Shown piece by piece: positions 16,313 through 25,413 of a stretch of 46,357 bases of DNA. The position numbers and the translations under genes were made by a program. The notes beneath the pieces are model-generated. The model made no database searches and was not told where the DNA came from. It saw only the letters and a program-made list of their open reading frames with translations. The stretch lies in the NCBI GenBank assembly GCA_003156805.1, contig PMHV01000015.1, positions 1 to 46,357 of the forward strand, in the 5' to 3' direction. Position 1 is the first letter of the stretch. Every line of letters starts with the position of its first letter. This stretch comes from Acidobacteriaceae bacterium (GTDB taxonomy: Bacteria > Acidobacteriota > Terriglobia > Terriglobales > Acidobacteriaceae).

Positions 16313-17761
16313 ATGATCGACCGGAAAGCCCCGAAGGCTCTGCACAGACAAATCTACGACGCATATCGCACCGCAATTGTCGACGGCAGCCTGCGCCCAG
16401 GGCAGCGAATTCCGTCAACCCGAGTGCTTGCGTCCGAACTTGGTGTTTCGCGATTCCCCGTTTTGAATGCGTACGCCCAGCTCCTGGCGGAAGGTTACTT
16501 CGAGAGTCGCGTCGGTGCGGGAACTGTCATTTCCAGTTTCCTTCCAGACCAACTCACGCCGAGCGGAGTAACCGGTGCGCGACTCGCGGCAACCCGCTCC
16601 GGACCTCGGCCGGTCGCGCGCCGATCTTCCATCCTCCCCAGTCTTGAAGGTTCTCCATGGTTGCTGGGCTGGGGAGCATTCGGCGTGGGGCAAGTGGCTT
16701 TTGATGAATTTCCACTTCACGTCTGGTCGAACCTGGTCGCGCGCCGTTGCCGACATATGGACGCCAAGTCATTTCACTACGGCAACCAGCTAGGCTCCAG
16801 GGCTTTCCGCGAAACCATCGCCACGTATCTGAGAACCGCGCGATCGCTGCACTGCGAAGCGGAGCAAGTGATGATCGTCAGCGGTTCTCAGCAGGCGCTC
16901 GAGATTTCGGCTCGCGTGCTCCTCGACCCTGGGAGTCGAGTGTGGGTAGAAGAGCCGGGATACCGCCTGGCACGATATGTCCTCTCTCTAGCTGGCTGTC
17001 ATCTCGTTCCCGTTCCGGTTGACATGGAAGGTCTGGATGTTGCCGCTGGCATCAAGCGATGCCGCAAGGCGCGGGCTGCGTTGGTTACGCCCTCTCATCA
17101 GTTTCCGCTCGGCGTGACCATGAGTGCCTCGCGCCGCCTGCAATTGCTGGATTGGGCGCAAAGCACGGGATCCTGGATCATCGAGGATGACTATGATAGC
17201 GAGTATCGGTACGAGAGCTTGCCGATCGCGTCTTTGCAGGGGCTCGACGCCAACGGTCGCGTGATTTACATCGGGACCTTCAGCAAAGTCTTATTTCCTT
17301 CTTTGCGCCTCGGCTATGTTGTCATTCCATCGGACCTCGTCGACCGTTTTCTAGCCATCCGCTGGGCTATGGATCTTGGCCCGCCAAGCTTCTATCAGGA
17401 AGTGCTCGCGGACTTTATTCGTGAAGGGTATTTTGCGCGCCACATTCGCAGGATGCGGATTCTCTACCGCGACCGAAGGAGTGCGCTGGTGGACAGCATC
17501 GGCAAAGAACTCGGATCCATGGTGGAGGTGCTCGGGAGCGAGGCCGGTATGCATCTGGCTGTGACACTGCCGAACGGGAGTCGCGATCTGGAAATTGCCG
17601 CGCGAGCCGCGCGCCAGAACCTTTGGATATGGCCCCTCTCTCCCTGCTATGTGGGTGAGGTGTCGCGCCCTGGCTTCATCCTGGGTTTTGGCAGTACTGC
17701 GGTAGCGGACATTCCCCGCGCCGTTCGCGAGCTCCGTAACCTACTCACCGTAAGGGGATAA
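16313..17761 (+). CDS. MocR/GabR-type transcriptional regulator (GntR HTH plus aminotransferase fold)
   Basis: A 482-residue protein. Residues 5-75 form a GntR winged helix (LHRQIYDAYRTAIVDGSLRPGQRIPSTRVLASELGVSR shows the pattern, split here by position). The rest is a class I aminotransferase fold with QQALEISARVLLDPGSRVWVEEPGY, IIEDDYDSEYRY and the PLP lysine near 325 in YIGTFSKVLFPSLRLGYV. MocR proteins bind PLP and usually control vitamin B6, GABA or amino-acid genes, often a divergent neighbour; here that is the LytTR gene. I chose ATG 16313 because the family normally starts just before the PLHRQIY segment and because of the promoter position; ATG 16277 would add 12 residues. Confidence 0.88.
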   Translation: MIDRKAPKALHRQIYDAYRTAIVDGSLRPGQRIPSTRVLASELGVSRFPVLNAYAQLLAEGYFESRVGAGTVISSFLPDQLTPSGVTGARLAATRSGPRPVARRSSILPSLEGSPWLLGWGAFGVGQVAFDEFPLHVWSNLVARRCRHMDAKSFHYGNQLGSRAFRETIATYLRTARSLHCEAEQVMIVSGSQQALEISARVLLDPGSRVWVEEPGYRLARYVLSLAGCHLVPVPVDMEGLDVAAGIKRCRKARAALVTPSHQFPLGVTMSASRRLQLLDWAQSTGSWIIEDDYDSEYRYESLPIASLQGLDANGRVIYIGTFSKVLFPSLRLGYVVIPSDLVDRFLAIRWAMDLGPPSFYQEVLADFIREGYFARHIRRMRILYRDRRSALVDSIGKELGSMVEVLGSEAGMHLAVTLPNGSRDLEIAARAARQNLWIWPLSPCYVGEVSRPGFILGFGSTAVADIPRAVRELRNLLTVRG

Positions 17762-17838
17762 GCCTATATGAATACAAGTGGTCAGAAGACCAATTCAAAT
17801 TGCGGCAGCCCAAGTTCTGCAGCCTATAGCGCTCAACA

Positions 17839-18154
17839 TTATTGACGGCGCCTCTGCTGAGCATGCCAGGGGCAAATCCAGGATCCACCGCAAATGCCCA
17901 ACGCAATAAACGCGCTGGACCACTCAGCCGGAGCGTTCGGATCATGGGACCGAAATGCGCTCACGACTCTAGGGGAATGGAGGATCAAGAACCAGACTGC
18001 AAACATTGTCCCCAGCTGCCAAGAATGGGTTTCCTGGAAACCAAGGGACGCCGCGGACTGCCAGCCCCAGGCGAGCGCAGATCAGATTCTCGACCCCGAA
18101 GGCCGTTATTGCGATGCCGAATAAGAGCCAGCTTCGTTGGACGATCTTTTCCAT
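17839..18154 (-). pseudogene. Decayed DoxX-like small membrane protein gene
   Basis: Two minus-strand frames together recall a DoxX-like membrane protein. The first (ATG 18154) reads SWLLFGIAITAFGVENLICAR and then VPWFPGNPFLA, typical of the first helix and loop. It then runs into unrelated residues and a stop. A second frame, reading FAVWFLILHSPRVVSAF, HDPNAPAEWSSAFIALGICGGSWI, continues with the typical third-helix region and stops at 17839-17841. A frameshift near 18030 and a deletion of the middle segment would explain this. The C-terminal part is also missing. The rest of the 17762-18206 interval holds nothing else I can support. Confidence 0.6.
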
Positions 18155-18206
18155 ATCGAGCGTCCGATCGCGTAAGGATGCCTGGCATCGCGAAACGCGC
18201 GACTGC

Positions 18207-19043
18207 TTAGCTTGCTGGCTTCCGTAAAGCTGCTCCAAGTAATCTGCCGGGCCCAGACTCTTGCACAAAGGCAACGATCCGAACATTCTTTGGATCGGTA
18301 CCGGGTTTAAGTTTCAACTGAACGGCTTCGCCAAAGCTCGTTCCCTTCGCTAGCTTTCCTATCTTTGTGAGCTGAAGCACAACAGCGACGTGTGTCAGGC
18401 GCCGGCCGCCGTTTTCGCCATGCAAGACTTGCGACTCCACGTGATCGAGAGCGACCGCTACGTAGACGTCGGCGTTGTGTTTGCCGGAATTGCCGTCAGC
18501 TTCAATGCGCGTTCGAAGAACGCTTGGATTCCCGGCATCGACGCTCACGTCGCCGATGCGGACAGGAACCTTAGGCGTGGCGGCAGCTTCCTGAAAGAGT
18601 TTGACCTGGAGCGGATCGTTAGCGCGCATTTCACTGGTTCCATCCACGATGATTTGGGGAGTGTACGCGGTCTTTAGTCCAAGAGCGCGGACATATGCCA
18701 TCTGGCGTTCGGTCAGTGCAGGCGAGGAGTTCGGATCTTTCCAGCCGTCATGATCCCAATAATCCACGTGTTCACTGAGGACGATCAGTTGCGCACCAGC
18801 GACGGGCTGGGAACTGTCCATCCTTTCGAGGAGGGCGTCTGCGGGAGGACAGCTGGAACAGCCTTCAGAGGTGAACAGTTCAACGAGAATGGGACGAGCA
18901 TTTGCGCTCGATGTCTCAGCAGCCGTGGTTCTGCTTTCGACTTGCAGACCCCGTCCTTCGGCGGTAGGCGCAGTTTGCGGGAATAAGAGGCCGCAGAATA
19001 AAATCGCGCACACTGAAAATTGCGGTGAGCTGTCTCGAGACAT
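18207..19043 (-). CDS. Exported DUF1223 thioredoxin-fold protein
   Basis: A 278-residue protein starting at ATG 19043, with a signal peptide (FSVCAILFCGLLFPQTAPTA). It has the DUF1223 hallmark VELFTSEGCSSCPPADALL, with a CSSC thioredoxin-like motif, followed by LSEHVDYWDHDGWKDP and GLKTAYTPQIIVDG. The function of this widespread family is unknown; a periplasmic redox or folding role is guessed from the CxxC motif. A TTG at 19079 would extend it by 12 residues, but the signal peptide fits 19043. It is convergent with the MocR gene, with the DoxX-like remnant between them, and it is preceded by the second copy of the shared 24-bp motif. Confidence 0.85.
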   Translation of the reverse strand: MSRDSSPQFSVCAILFCGLLFPQTAPTAEGRGLQVESRTTAAETSSANARPILVELFTSEGCSSCPPADALLERMDSSQPVAGAQLIVLSEHVDYWDHDGWKDPNSSPALTERQMAYVRALGLKTAYTPQIIVDGTSEMRANDPLQVKLFQEAAATPKVPVRIGDVSVDAGNPSVLRTRIEADGNSGKHNADVYVAVALDHVESQVLHGENGGRRLTHVAVVLQLTKIGKLAKGTSFGEAVQLKLKPGTDPKNVRIVAFVQESGPGRLLGAALRKPAS

Positions 19044-19074
19044 GGCAATAATATTGGGCGAGAAAATTCTCAGT

Positions 19075-19098
19075 GGCAATAGCCACTTAACCGGATTT
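19075..19098. promoter_or_regulatory. Copy B of the shared 24-bp intergenic motif
   Basis: The core is CCACTTAACCGGATTT, matching copy A at 16227-16250 in 21 of 24 positions. This copy covers the -10 box and probable transcription start of the minus-strand DUF1223 promoter. Confidence 0.45.
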
Positions 19099-19123
19099 TA
19101 TACGGACCACTAGGGTCTGCCAA
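19095..19123 (-). promoter_or_regulatory. Candidate promoter of the DUF1223 gene
   Basis: On the minus strand TTGGCA (19123-19118), a 17-bp spacer and TAAAAT (19100-19095). The start codon is about 45 bp downstream of the expected transcription start. Confidence 0.45.
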
Positions 19124-19267
19124 CCGGCCATGCATTCACACCTACGGGCCGATGACGGGCTAGTCGCAACAATGGAACGCTCTACTGGCTTGCGGGATGA
19201 CGGCGGAGCTACAAAGGCAGATGATGGAAGTTATTGGCGAATCGCTGGCTAACAGGAGGTAGGGCGC

Positions 19268-20305
19268 ATGGGGTACACACGACGCAGGGTGCTCGCGAGC
19301 TTGGGTCTGGCAAGCTTAGGACTGGCGGGAGTTGAGGCGGTGATACCGCCGCTGGTCAGGAAAGCCGGAGCATCCTCACTGGCGGCACAGTTGACGGCGG
19401 AAATGGGCGCAGGCACATGCCCGTTCCGGCTGGCGGTGATCAATGACGAGATCACGCAGGATTTCGAGAAGGCATGTCAGATCGTGTCCGGCGATTTCGG
19501 GCTGCATTGGATTGAGCTGCGCTCGATGTGGGACAAGAACGTGACCGCACTCGACGGGAAAGAAGTTGAGGATGCGCGGAAGATCCTCGACGAACACAAA
19601 CTGCGAGTTACGGATATTGCAACCCCCCTTTTCAAGACAGACTGGCCTAGGGCTCCGCGGTCATCTCAGAGTGAAACGCGCAATCAGTTCCATGCCGATT
19701 TCGACGCAAGCGCGCAGGATAAGCTGCTCGAACGGTGCATCTCTCTGGCAAAGGCTTTCAATACGGACAGGATTCGCTGCTTCGACTACTGGAGGCTGGA
19801 GGATCAGAAGCCGTACCGGGAAGCCATCAATGCCAAACTGCAGCAGGCTGCGGAGCGCTGCGCCAAAGACAACATGATCCTTCTGCTGGAGAACGAGATG
19901 TCTTGCAACACGGCAACGGGCGAAGAGTCGGCTGCCGTGCTGAAGGCGATTCCGAACCGGAACTTCATGCTGAACTGGGATCCCGGCAATGCTGCGGCCA
20001 TCGGAAGCGCGCCCTATTCCGCCGGCTATCAACTGCTTCCGAAAGACCGCCTCGGGCACTGTCACTGCAAGGACGTGGTGCGCAAGCCGGACGATAAAGA
20101 TAAAAAAGACAAATACGATTGGGCTCCGGTGGGAGCCGGCATTGTAGATTGGGTTGGGCAACTCCAGGCTTTGCAGCGCGACGGCTTCCACTACGGGCTG
20201 AGCCTCGAAACCCACTGGCGCGGCGCGGGCACGCCCGAAGCGTCTACGCGGATTAGCATGGACGGTCTTAAGAAGGCGCTGGCGAAGGCTGGAATCTCCT
20301 GTTGA
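19268..20305 (+). CDS. Exported sugar phosphate isomerase/epimerase-like TIM barrel protein
   Basis: A 345-residue protein with a twin-arginine signal (YTRRRVLASLGLASLGLAG). The mature part is an AP-endonuclease-2/xylose-isomerase-like barrel: FGLHWIELRSMWDKNV, LLLENEMSCNTATG, FMLNWDPGNAAAIG and GHCHCKD carry the expected metal-binding Glu, Asp and His, and YGLSLETHW supplies the last Glu. ATG 19268 follows AGGAGG with good spacing. Related exported proteins in Acidobacteriota and Planctomycetota are often encoded with Gfo/Idh/MocA oxidoreductases, as here, and some such pairs act on 3-keto-glycosides. The substrate cannot be read from the sequence. Confidence 0.8.
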   Translation: MGYTRRRVLASLGLASLGLAGVEAVIPPLVRKAGASSLAAQLTAEMGAGTCPFRLAVINDEITQDFEKACQIVSGDFGLHWIELRSMWDKNVTALDGKEVEDARKILDEHKLRVTDIATPLFKTDWPRAPRSSQSETRNQFHADFDASAQDKLLERCISLAKAFNTDRIRCFDYWRLEDQKPYREAINAKLQQAAERCAKDNMILLLENEMSCNTATGEESAAVLKAIPNRNFMLNWDPGNAAAIGSAPYSAGYQLLPKDRLGHCHCKDVVRKPDDKDKKDKYDWAPVGAGIVDWVGQLQALQRDGFHYGLSLETHWRGAGTPEASTRISMDGLKKALAKAGISC

Positions 20306-20444
20306 TTCGAGCTATCGTGTCAGCTGGCGACCAAGCAGCGATAGCCTCTTGCCAAAGGGAATCGGTAAAACAGGAACTGCACAAATAACATGGACGGACC
20401 TATCGGGAGAGGCGCTGACTGCAGCAGAGGGAGGGGAGATTGCA

Positions 20445-20825
20445 ATGCGAGTGCTCGGGTACACATGGGCGGGCGTGCGAACTGCCGACCTGAAATCAGC
20501 CGCGCGTTTCTTTGCCGACGTCCTGGGCCTTTCCCTCGTTCACGAGGGTAAGGGGTTGGTCCAGTTTGAGGTGCCTTCGGGGCAACTGTTCGAGGTCTTC
20601 GGTTCGGAGAGTCATTATTATCAGCTTCACGCGTGCCCGGTTCTGGCCTTTCAGGTTGAGGATGTGCGCGCGGCCAAGAAGGAGATGGAGTCACGGGGTG
20701 TTGAGTTCGTAACAGACGTCGACGGCAACGAATCAGAAGCCTGGGCTTACTTTCGCGGCCCCGACGGCTACCTATACGAGCTCTGGCAGACGGCGCGCCT
20801 ATTGAAAGCGCTGCCGCCCAACTAA
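20445..20825 (+). CDS. VOC family (glyoxalase/bleomycin resistance fold) protein
   Basis: A 126-residue single-domain VOC protein: VLGYTWAGVRTADLKSAARFFADVLGL, VQFEVPSGQLFEVFG, LAFQVEDVRAAKKEME and a terminal GPDGYLYELWQ show the paired beta-alpha-beta3 units with Glu metal ligands. The start ATG 20445 follows GGAGGGGAG (20430-20438); an in-frame start at 20349 would add 32 residues of unstructured sequence. It may be an isomerase, dioxygenase-like or glyoxalase enzyme. It lies between two exported sugar proteins but has no signal peptide of its own. Confidence 0.82.
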   Translation: MRVLGYTWAGVRTADLKSAARFFADVLGLSLVHEGKGLVQFEVPSGQLFEVFGSESHYYQLHACPVLAFQVEDVRAAKKEMESRGVEFVTDVDGNESEAWAYFRGPDGYLYELWQTARLLKALPPN

Positions 20826-21016
20826 CGGCTGAAATCAGCCGGCCGGCGCGGGGAAATGATCGGTCGAAGCCGAGCGAGGCGATTCGTTCGAAGTTCGGAG
20901 ACGCACGCTGGAGCTGTTGCGCAAGCGTGGATTCGCAGACGTCAAACTCTCCGCGCGATTTTCTTTCGATAGGTCCCAGATTGGCTCTGTCTATCTCTAA
21001 TCCAGGGTGAGGAATC

Positions 21017-22339
21017 ATGATGGTTACAAGACGTGAGTTTCTCGATGCACTTGCAGTGGGCGCGGCGGGGCTGGCCGTGGGAACTACGGCAAAGAGCTAT
21101 GGCCAGATCCTCGGGTCCAACGATCGCCTCAACTTTGCGGTTATCGGTTTGAATGGGCGCGGCTACGCTCATCTGTCGTCGCTCAAGGCGAACAAGGGCG
21201 CGGCGCGCATCTCGCATGTCTGCGATGTGGACAGCGATATTCTCAAGAAGTTCGCCGGCAGTGTGCAGCGCGAGATGGGCGAAGCTCCTGCGGCGGACCA
21301 GGACTTTCGCAGGATTCTCGAGCAGAAGGATGTGGACGCCATCACGATTGCCACTCCCGACCATTGGCATACGCCGATGGCCATCGCCGGGCTGCAGGCG
21401 GGCAAGCACGTGTATGTAGAGAAGCCATGCAGCCACAATCCTGCTGAGGGAGAGATGCTGGTACAGGCGCAGCAGAAGTATCGAAAGCTGGTGCAGATGG
21501 GCACGCAGCAGCGCTCTTCACCGTACACCATAGAGATCGTCGAAAAGATTCACGCAGGCATTATCGGCAGGCCGTACTTCGCGAAAGCCTGGTACAGCAA
21601 TGTGAGGAAGTCGATTGGCACGGGCAAAGAAGCGCCCGTGCCGCCGCAGCTTGATTGGGATCTGTGGCAGGGCCCCGCGCCGCGGCGTCCCTATAAGGAC
21701 AATGTGCATCCGTATAACTGGCACTGGTTCAGAATTTATGGCACGGGCGAGAGTCTCAACAATGGCACGCACGAGGTCGATGTTTGCCGCTGGGCGCTGG
21801 GCGTCGACTATCCCAAGCGGGTCACTTCGTCAGGAGGCAGGTACCAGTTCAAGGACGACTGGCAATTTTATGACACGTTGCTGACCAGCTTCGAATACGA
21901 CGACCAGATGATTTCGTGGGAAGGCAAGAGCTGCCAGGGAATGAAGTTTTATGGCCGTGATCGCGGTTCGACGATCATGGGAACAACCGGCACGGTGCTG
22001 GTGGATCGCGGTGGTTACGAGATATACGACCTCAAAGGGAGTAAGACCAGCGAATTCCGGGCTGGCGGTGGCGCCTCATCTTCGGACCTGATCGGCCGCG
22101 ATTCTATGACCGATGCTCACTTCGCGAACTTCATCGCCGGAATCCGCAAAGGCGAGAAGCTCAACGCTCCGGTCTCGGTCGGCAACGTGGCCGTGACGAT
22201 GCTGCAACTTTCGAACATCGCGTGGGAAGTCAGCCGGGAACTGCATCTCGACACGAAGGACGGGCGCATCCAGGACGACCCGGAAGCGATGAAGATGTGG
22301 GGACGCGAGTACGAGAAGGGCTGGGCGCCGCATGTCTAA
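21017..22339 (+). CDS. Tat-exported Gfo/Idh/MocA family oxidoreductase
   Basis: A 440-residue protein with a Tat signal (VTRREFLDALAVGAAGLAVG). It continues with the NAD(P) fold (NFAVIGLNGRGYAHL), ATPDHWHTPMAIAGLQAGKHVYVEKP (family EKP motif, split by position here) and the C-terminal substrate domain with GTHEVDVCRWALGVDYPKR. Members oxidise or reduce sugars and inositols with bound or free nicotinamide cofactor. Tat export suggests folding with the cofactor before secretion. The next gene begins 8 bp before this one ends, so they form a coupled pair with the isomerase-like protein. Confidence 0.88.
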   Translation: MMVTRREFLDALAVGAAGLAVGTTAKSYGQILGSNDRLNFAVIGLNGRGYAHLSSLKANKGAARISHVCDVDSDILKKFAGSVQREMGEAPAADQDFRRILEQKDVDAITIATPDHWHTPMAIAGLQAGKHVYVEKPCSHNPAEGEMLVQAQQKYRKLVQMGTQQRSSPYTIEIVEKIHAGIIGRPYFAKAWYSNVRKSIGTGKEAPVPPQLDWDLWQGPAPRRPYKDNVHPYNWHWFRIYGTGESLNNGTHEVDVCRWALGVDYPKRVTSSGGRYQFKDDWQFYDTLLTSFEYDDQMISWEGKSCQGMKFYGRDRGSTIMGTTGTVLVDRGGYEIYDLKGSKTSEFRAGGGASSSDLIGRDSMTDAHFANFIAGIRKGEKLNAPVSVGNVAVTMLQLSNIAWEVSRELHLDTKDGRIQDDPEAMKMWGREYEKGWAPHV

Positions 22340-23234
22340 CGATTTGCCCCTCATGCAGAACAGCTTCTCCCGTCGCGATTTCGTTCGCTCTGCCGCATTG
22401 GTTGCAGCAGCGGCCGCCGCCGCCGCTCCCAGCGAGGTCTTTGCGCTCGCGCAGGGACGTCCATCGGCTGACAAAGTCTCGCCGATTCGTCTGGGGTTGG
22501 CCAGCTACACCTTCCGTAACTTCACTCGCGCGCAATTGATCGGCTTCATGAAGCAGCTCAATGTATTCGCGTTGAATGCGAAGGACGTCAAAGATCATCT
22601 CCCGATGGATGCGCAGGAGGAAGCGGCGGCGCTGGCGGACTATGCCGCGGCGGGCGTCAAACTTCACGCTGCCGGAGCCATCTATTTCGCGAAAGATGAG
22701 GATGCGGACATCCGGACCAAGTTCGAATACTGCAAGCGAGCCGGCATTGGCGTCATTGTCGCGGGCGATCCCGCAGCGGAGACTCTGCCGCGAATTGAGA
22801 AGTTCGTAAAGGAGTACGACATTCGCATTGCGATCCACAATCACGGGCCGGAGGATAAGTTGTGGCCTTCGCCGTTGGATGTGTTGAAGGCGGTAAAGGG
22901 TATGGACCCGCGCATCGGGTGCTGCATTGACGTCGGGCATGCGGCTCGTGCCGGCACGGATTTGGTTCAGGCGATTCACGAAGCAGGGCCGCGGCTGTTT
23001 AACCTGCACATGAAAGACCTCACGAGCTTCCAGAACAAAGAGAGCCAGGTCGTGGTGGGAGATGGCATCATGCCGGTGCGGGAGATGTTTGAAGCCCTGA
23101 TCGCGACGAGGTACAAGGGCTTCGTCGATCTGGAGTATGAGGTTCATCCTGACGATCCAATGCCGGGCGTTATCGCCAGCTTTGCGTATATGCGAGGCAT
23201 CCTGGCAGGCATGGGGTATGCGAGCCAGGGCTGA
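22332..23234 (+). CDS. Tat-exported sugar phosphate isomerase/epimerase-like protein
   Basis: A 300-residue protein overlapping the preceding oxidoreductase gene by 8 bp. The N-terminus has SRRDFVRSAALVAAAAAAAAP, a canonical Tat motif with an alanine-rich core. The barrel follows: LGLASYTFRNFTRAQLIGFM, IAIHNHGPED, IGCCIDVGHAARAG, LFNLHMKDLTS and FVDLEYEV give the expected metal-binding Glu/Asp/His positions. It is a second, distantly related copy of the fold encoded at 19268. Co-translation with the Gfo/Idh/MocA gene suggests the two enzymes work in sequence on one sugar in the periplasm. Confidence 0.84.
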   Translation: MSNDLPLMQNSFSRRDFVRSAALVAAAAAAAAPSEVFALAQGRPSADKVSPIRLGLASYTFRNFTRAQLIGFMKQLNVFALNAKDVKDHLPMDAQEEAAALADYAAAGVKLHAAGAIYFAKDEDADIRTKFEYCKRAGIGVIVAGDPAAETLPRIEKFVKEYDIRIAIHNHGPEDKLWPSPLDVLKAVKGMDPRIGCCIDVGHAARAGTDLVQAIHEAGPRLFNLHMKDLTSFQNKESQVVVGDGIMPVREMFEALIATRYKGFVDLEYEVHPDDPMPGVIASFAYMRGILAGMGYASQG

Positions 23235-23411
23235 AAATCCGGATACCCCGTACGAGCAGCAGGCTCAATCGGCTCCTAGTTCCCGGCGTCGCCGGAGGAT
23301 TAACGAGCTGAAGAGTTCGCTGTTTGAACAGGAGAAGTTCGGGGAAAGTTGTGTATAGTTGTGTGCCTGTTCGCTGAATCTTGTGCAACGCTGCTTCGGA
23401 GGGGGTTATCG

Positions 23412-25130
23412 GTGAGAGGCTTTTCACAGCGCTACTTGCTGATTTTCTCGCTCGCGCCTTTGTTTCTTACCTTGACGGATTCCTTGCTTTGGGCTCAGGG
23501 CGCACCCACTGAGCGGATTTTCTTTCGTGGCAAGATCTTCACCGGCGACCCGCAGAGCCCTTATGCGGAGGCGGTTGTAATTCGCGGTGAGAAAATCGTT
23601 GCGGTTGGCAGCCTTCCTGAGGTGGTGAAGTCCGCGTCCGCCGATGCGGAGCATATTGATCTGGAAGGCAAGAGTCTTTTCCCCGGATTCATCGATTCGC
23701 ACAGCCACTCGATCGACGGCGGACTCGGCCTGATTTCTGCCGACGCTAGCGAGAAAGTGACTTCTCTCAATGAGCTTCCGCTCTTTGTCCAAGACGCGAA
23801 GAAGACGGGCAAGGGCATGCGCGGGGACATTCTTGAGATTCTTGGATTGCCGCTGGAGTTCTGGTCGCACTGCGACGTGCTCAATGCCGAGTTCAGCACG
23901 AGAGCTTACGAGAAGCAAAGCGTTCTTTTGCGCGGAATGGATGGGCACACGGCATGGGCGAATCGCGCTCTGTTGCAGCGTGCGGGCATTACGGTTGATT
24001 TCCTTAAGAAACTTTCCGCCGGGGAGCGGAGTTACTACGGCGTGGACAAAGACATGCAGCCGAACGGCTTCCTGGTCGACGCCGGCACGGAGAAAATCGA
24101 GCCGTTGCTGCCGCAGCGCACCCCCGACGAGTTGCTGGCCGCAGGGCGCGCCGCTCTGCAATATAACTACAGCCTTGGCATCACGGCGTGGCTTGATCCG
24201 CTGGCCACTGATTATGTGTTGAGGGCTTACAAGTTGCTGGCCGACCGGGGCGAGCTAACTTCGCAGGTGGTGGCATTTCCGCAGGTGTTCGCAAAGGATC
24301 CCGTGGCCGAACTCGCCGCAGTGCAGAGGACGCGCGAGGCCTACAAAAATGTACCGAATCTGCACGTGACCGGAATCAAGGTCTTCGCGGACGGCGTGGT
24401 GGAGTATCCGTCACAAACTGCGCATCTCAGTGAGCCGTACAAGAACACAGGACGCAATGGCGATCTGCTGTTTGATCCCACAAAATTTGCCGAGTTGTGT
24501 GTGGCGGCGGACAAACAAGGACTGATCATCCACGTGCATGCGATTGGCGACGGTGCGGTGAAGGAGTCGCTCGATGGCATCGCGGCGGCTCGAAAGGCGA
24601 ATGGCGACAGCGGGTTGCCGCATACGCTCACGCATGAACAGTTCGTGCAGCCGGAGGATTTTCCGCGGTTCCGGGAACTGGGCGTGGTGAGCGCGTTGCA
24701 GCTTTTTTGGGCGGATGCGAGTCCAGACACGATTGAAATTGTGAAGCCTTATCTGGACCCCGAGATCTATCGGTGGCAATATCCGGCGCGGTCGATCCTG
24801 GACAACGGCGGAGTCATTTCGGGGGCGAGCGATTGGCCGGTTTCGAGCGCGAATGTGTTCTGGGCGATTTACCAGGCGGAAACGCGCAAAGGACCGGAAG
24901 GAGTGCTCGATCCGTCGCAAGCGATGCCACGCGAAGCGATGTTCTATGCCTACACGCGGAACTCGGCGCGGGCCATGAATCTTGATTCCATCGGAACCAT
25001 CGCCGCCGGCAAGCGTGCGGATTTGGTTCTGCTGGATCGCGACGTTTTGACAATTTCTCCAGACGAGATGCGCGACGCGAAGGTGCTGTGGACGATGGTT
25101 GCGGGCAAGACGGTGTATCAGGCGAAGTGA
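23412..25130 (+). CDS. Exported amidohydrolase (YtcJ/NfdA-like metal-dependent hydrolase)
   Basis: A 572-residue protein from GTG 23412, chosen because GGAGGGGG (23398-23405) lies six bases upstream and a Sec signal follows at once (YLLIFSLAPLFLTLTDSLLWAQG). An ATG at 23349 would add 21 residues. Domain order: small beta-sandwich (FFRGKIFTGDP), LFPGFIDSHSHS metal site, GMDGHTAWAN, KVFADGVVEYPS, IHVHAIGDGAVKESL, THEQFV, GASDWPVSSANVF and a closing GKRADLVLLDRD. The family hydrolyses N-substituted amides or formamides; the substrate is unknown. Confidence 0.85.
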   Translation: MRGFSQRYLLIFSLAPLFLTLTDSLLWAQGAPTERIFFRGKIFTGDPQSPYAEAVVIRGEKIVAVGSLPEVVKSASADAEHIDLEGKSLFPGFIDSHSHSIDGGLGLISADASEKVTSLNELPLFVQDAKKTGKGMRGDILEILGLPLEFWSHCDVLNAEFSTRAYEKQSVLLRGMDGHTAWANRALLQRAGITVDFLKKLSAGERSYYGVDKDMQPNGFLVDAGTEKIEPLLPQRTPDELLAAGRAALQYNYSLGITAWLDPLATDYVLRAYKLLADRGELTSQVVAFPQVFAKDPVAELAAVQRTREAYKNVPNLHVTGIKVFADGVVEYPSQTAHLSEPYKNTGRNGDLLFDPTKFAELCVAADKQGLIIHVHAIGDGAVKESLDGIAAARKANGDSGLPHTLTHEQFVQPEDFPRFRELGVVSALQLFWADASPDTIEIVKPYLDPEIYRWQYPARSILDNGGVISGASDWPVSSANVFWAIYQAETRKGPEGVLDPSQAMPREAMFYAYTRNSARAMNLDSIGTIAAGKRADLVLLDRDVLTISPDEMRDAKVLWTMVAGKTVYQAK

Positions 25131-25413
25131 GGCACGGGACTAGTCAACGAAAGCGCAGGGCTAGACCCCTCTTCTGACCAGCTGCACTGGTTACGTTCAT
25201 CCCGACTCACGACGAAGCGCCGAGCGGAGCGACGATTTCTTGAAGACCACGCCTGGGCCATGCGTGCTCGTGATTCCGGTCACGGATCCGGCGTCGGCGG
25301 GCAAAGTAGCAAAGAAATCCGCAAAACTGATCTCCCAAGCCTCTGGCTTTCAGACTTGGTGGTTAGTATTTTCCTTGAACCGCGCGTCGGCAAGCTGCGC
25401 TGAAGCGCGGTGC

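Noticed and set aside
25131-25413. Short + strand frame at 25240-25422
   Set aside because: Sixty codons overlapping the end of the peptidase gene, with no ribosome site or motif.
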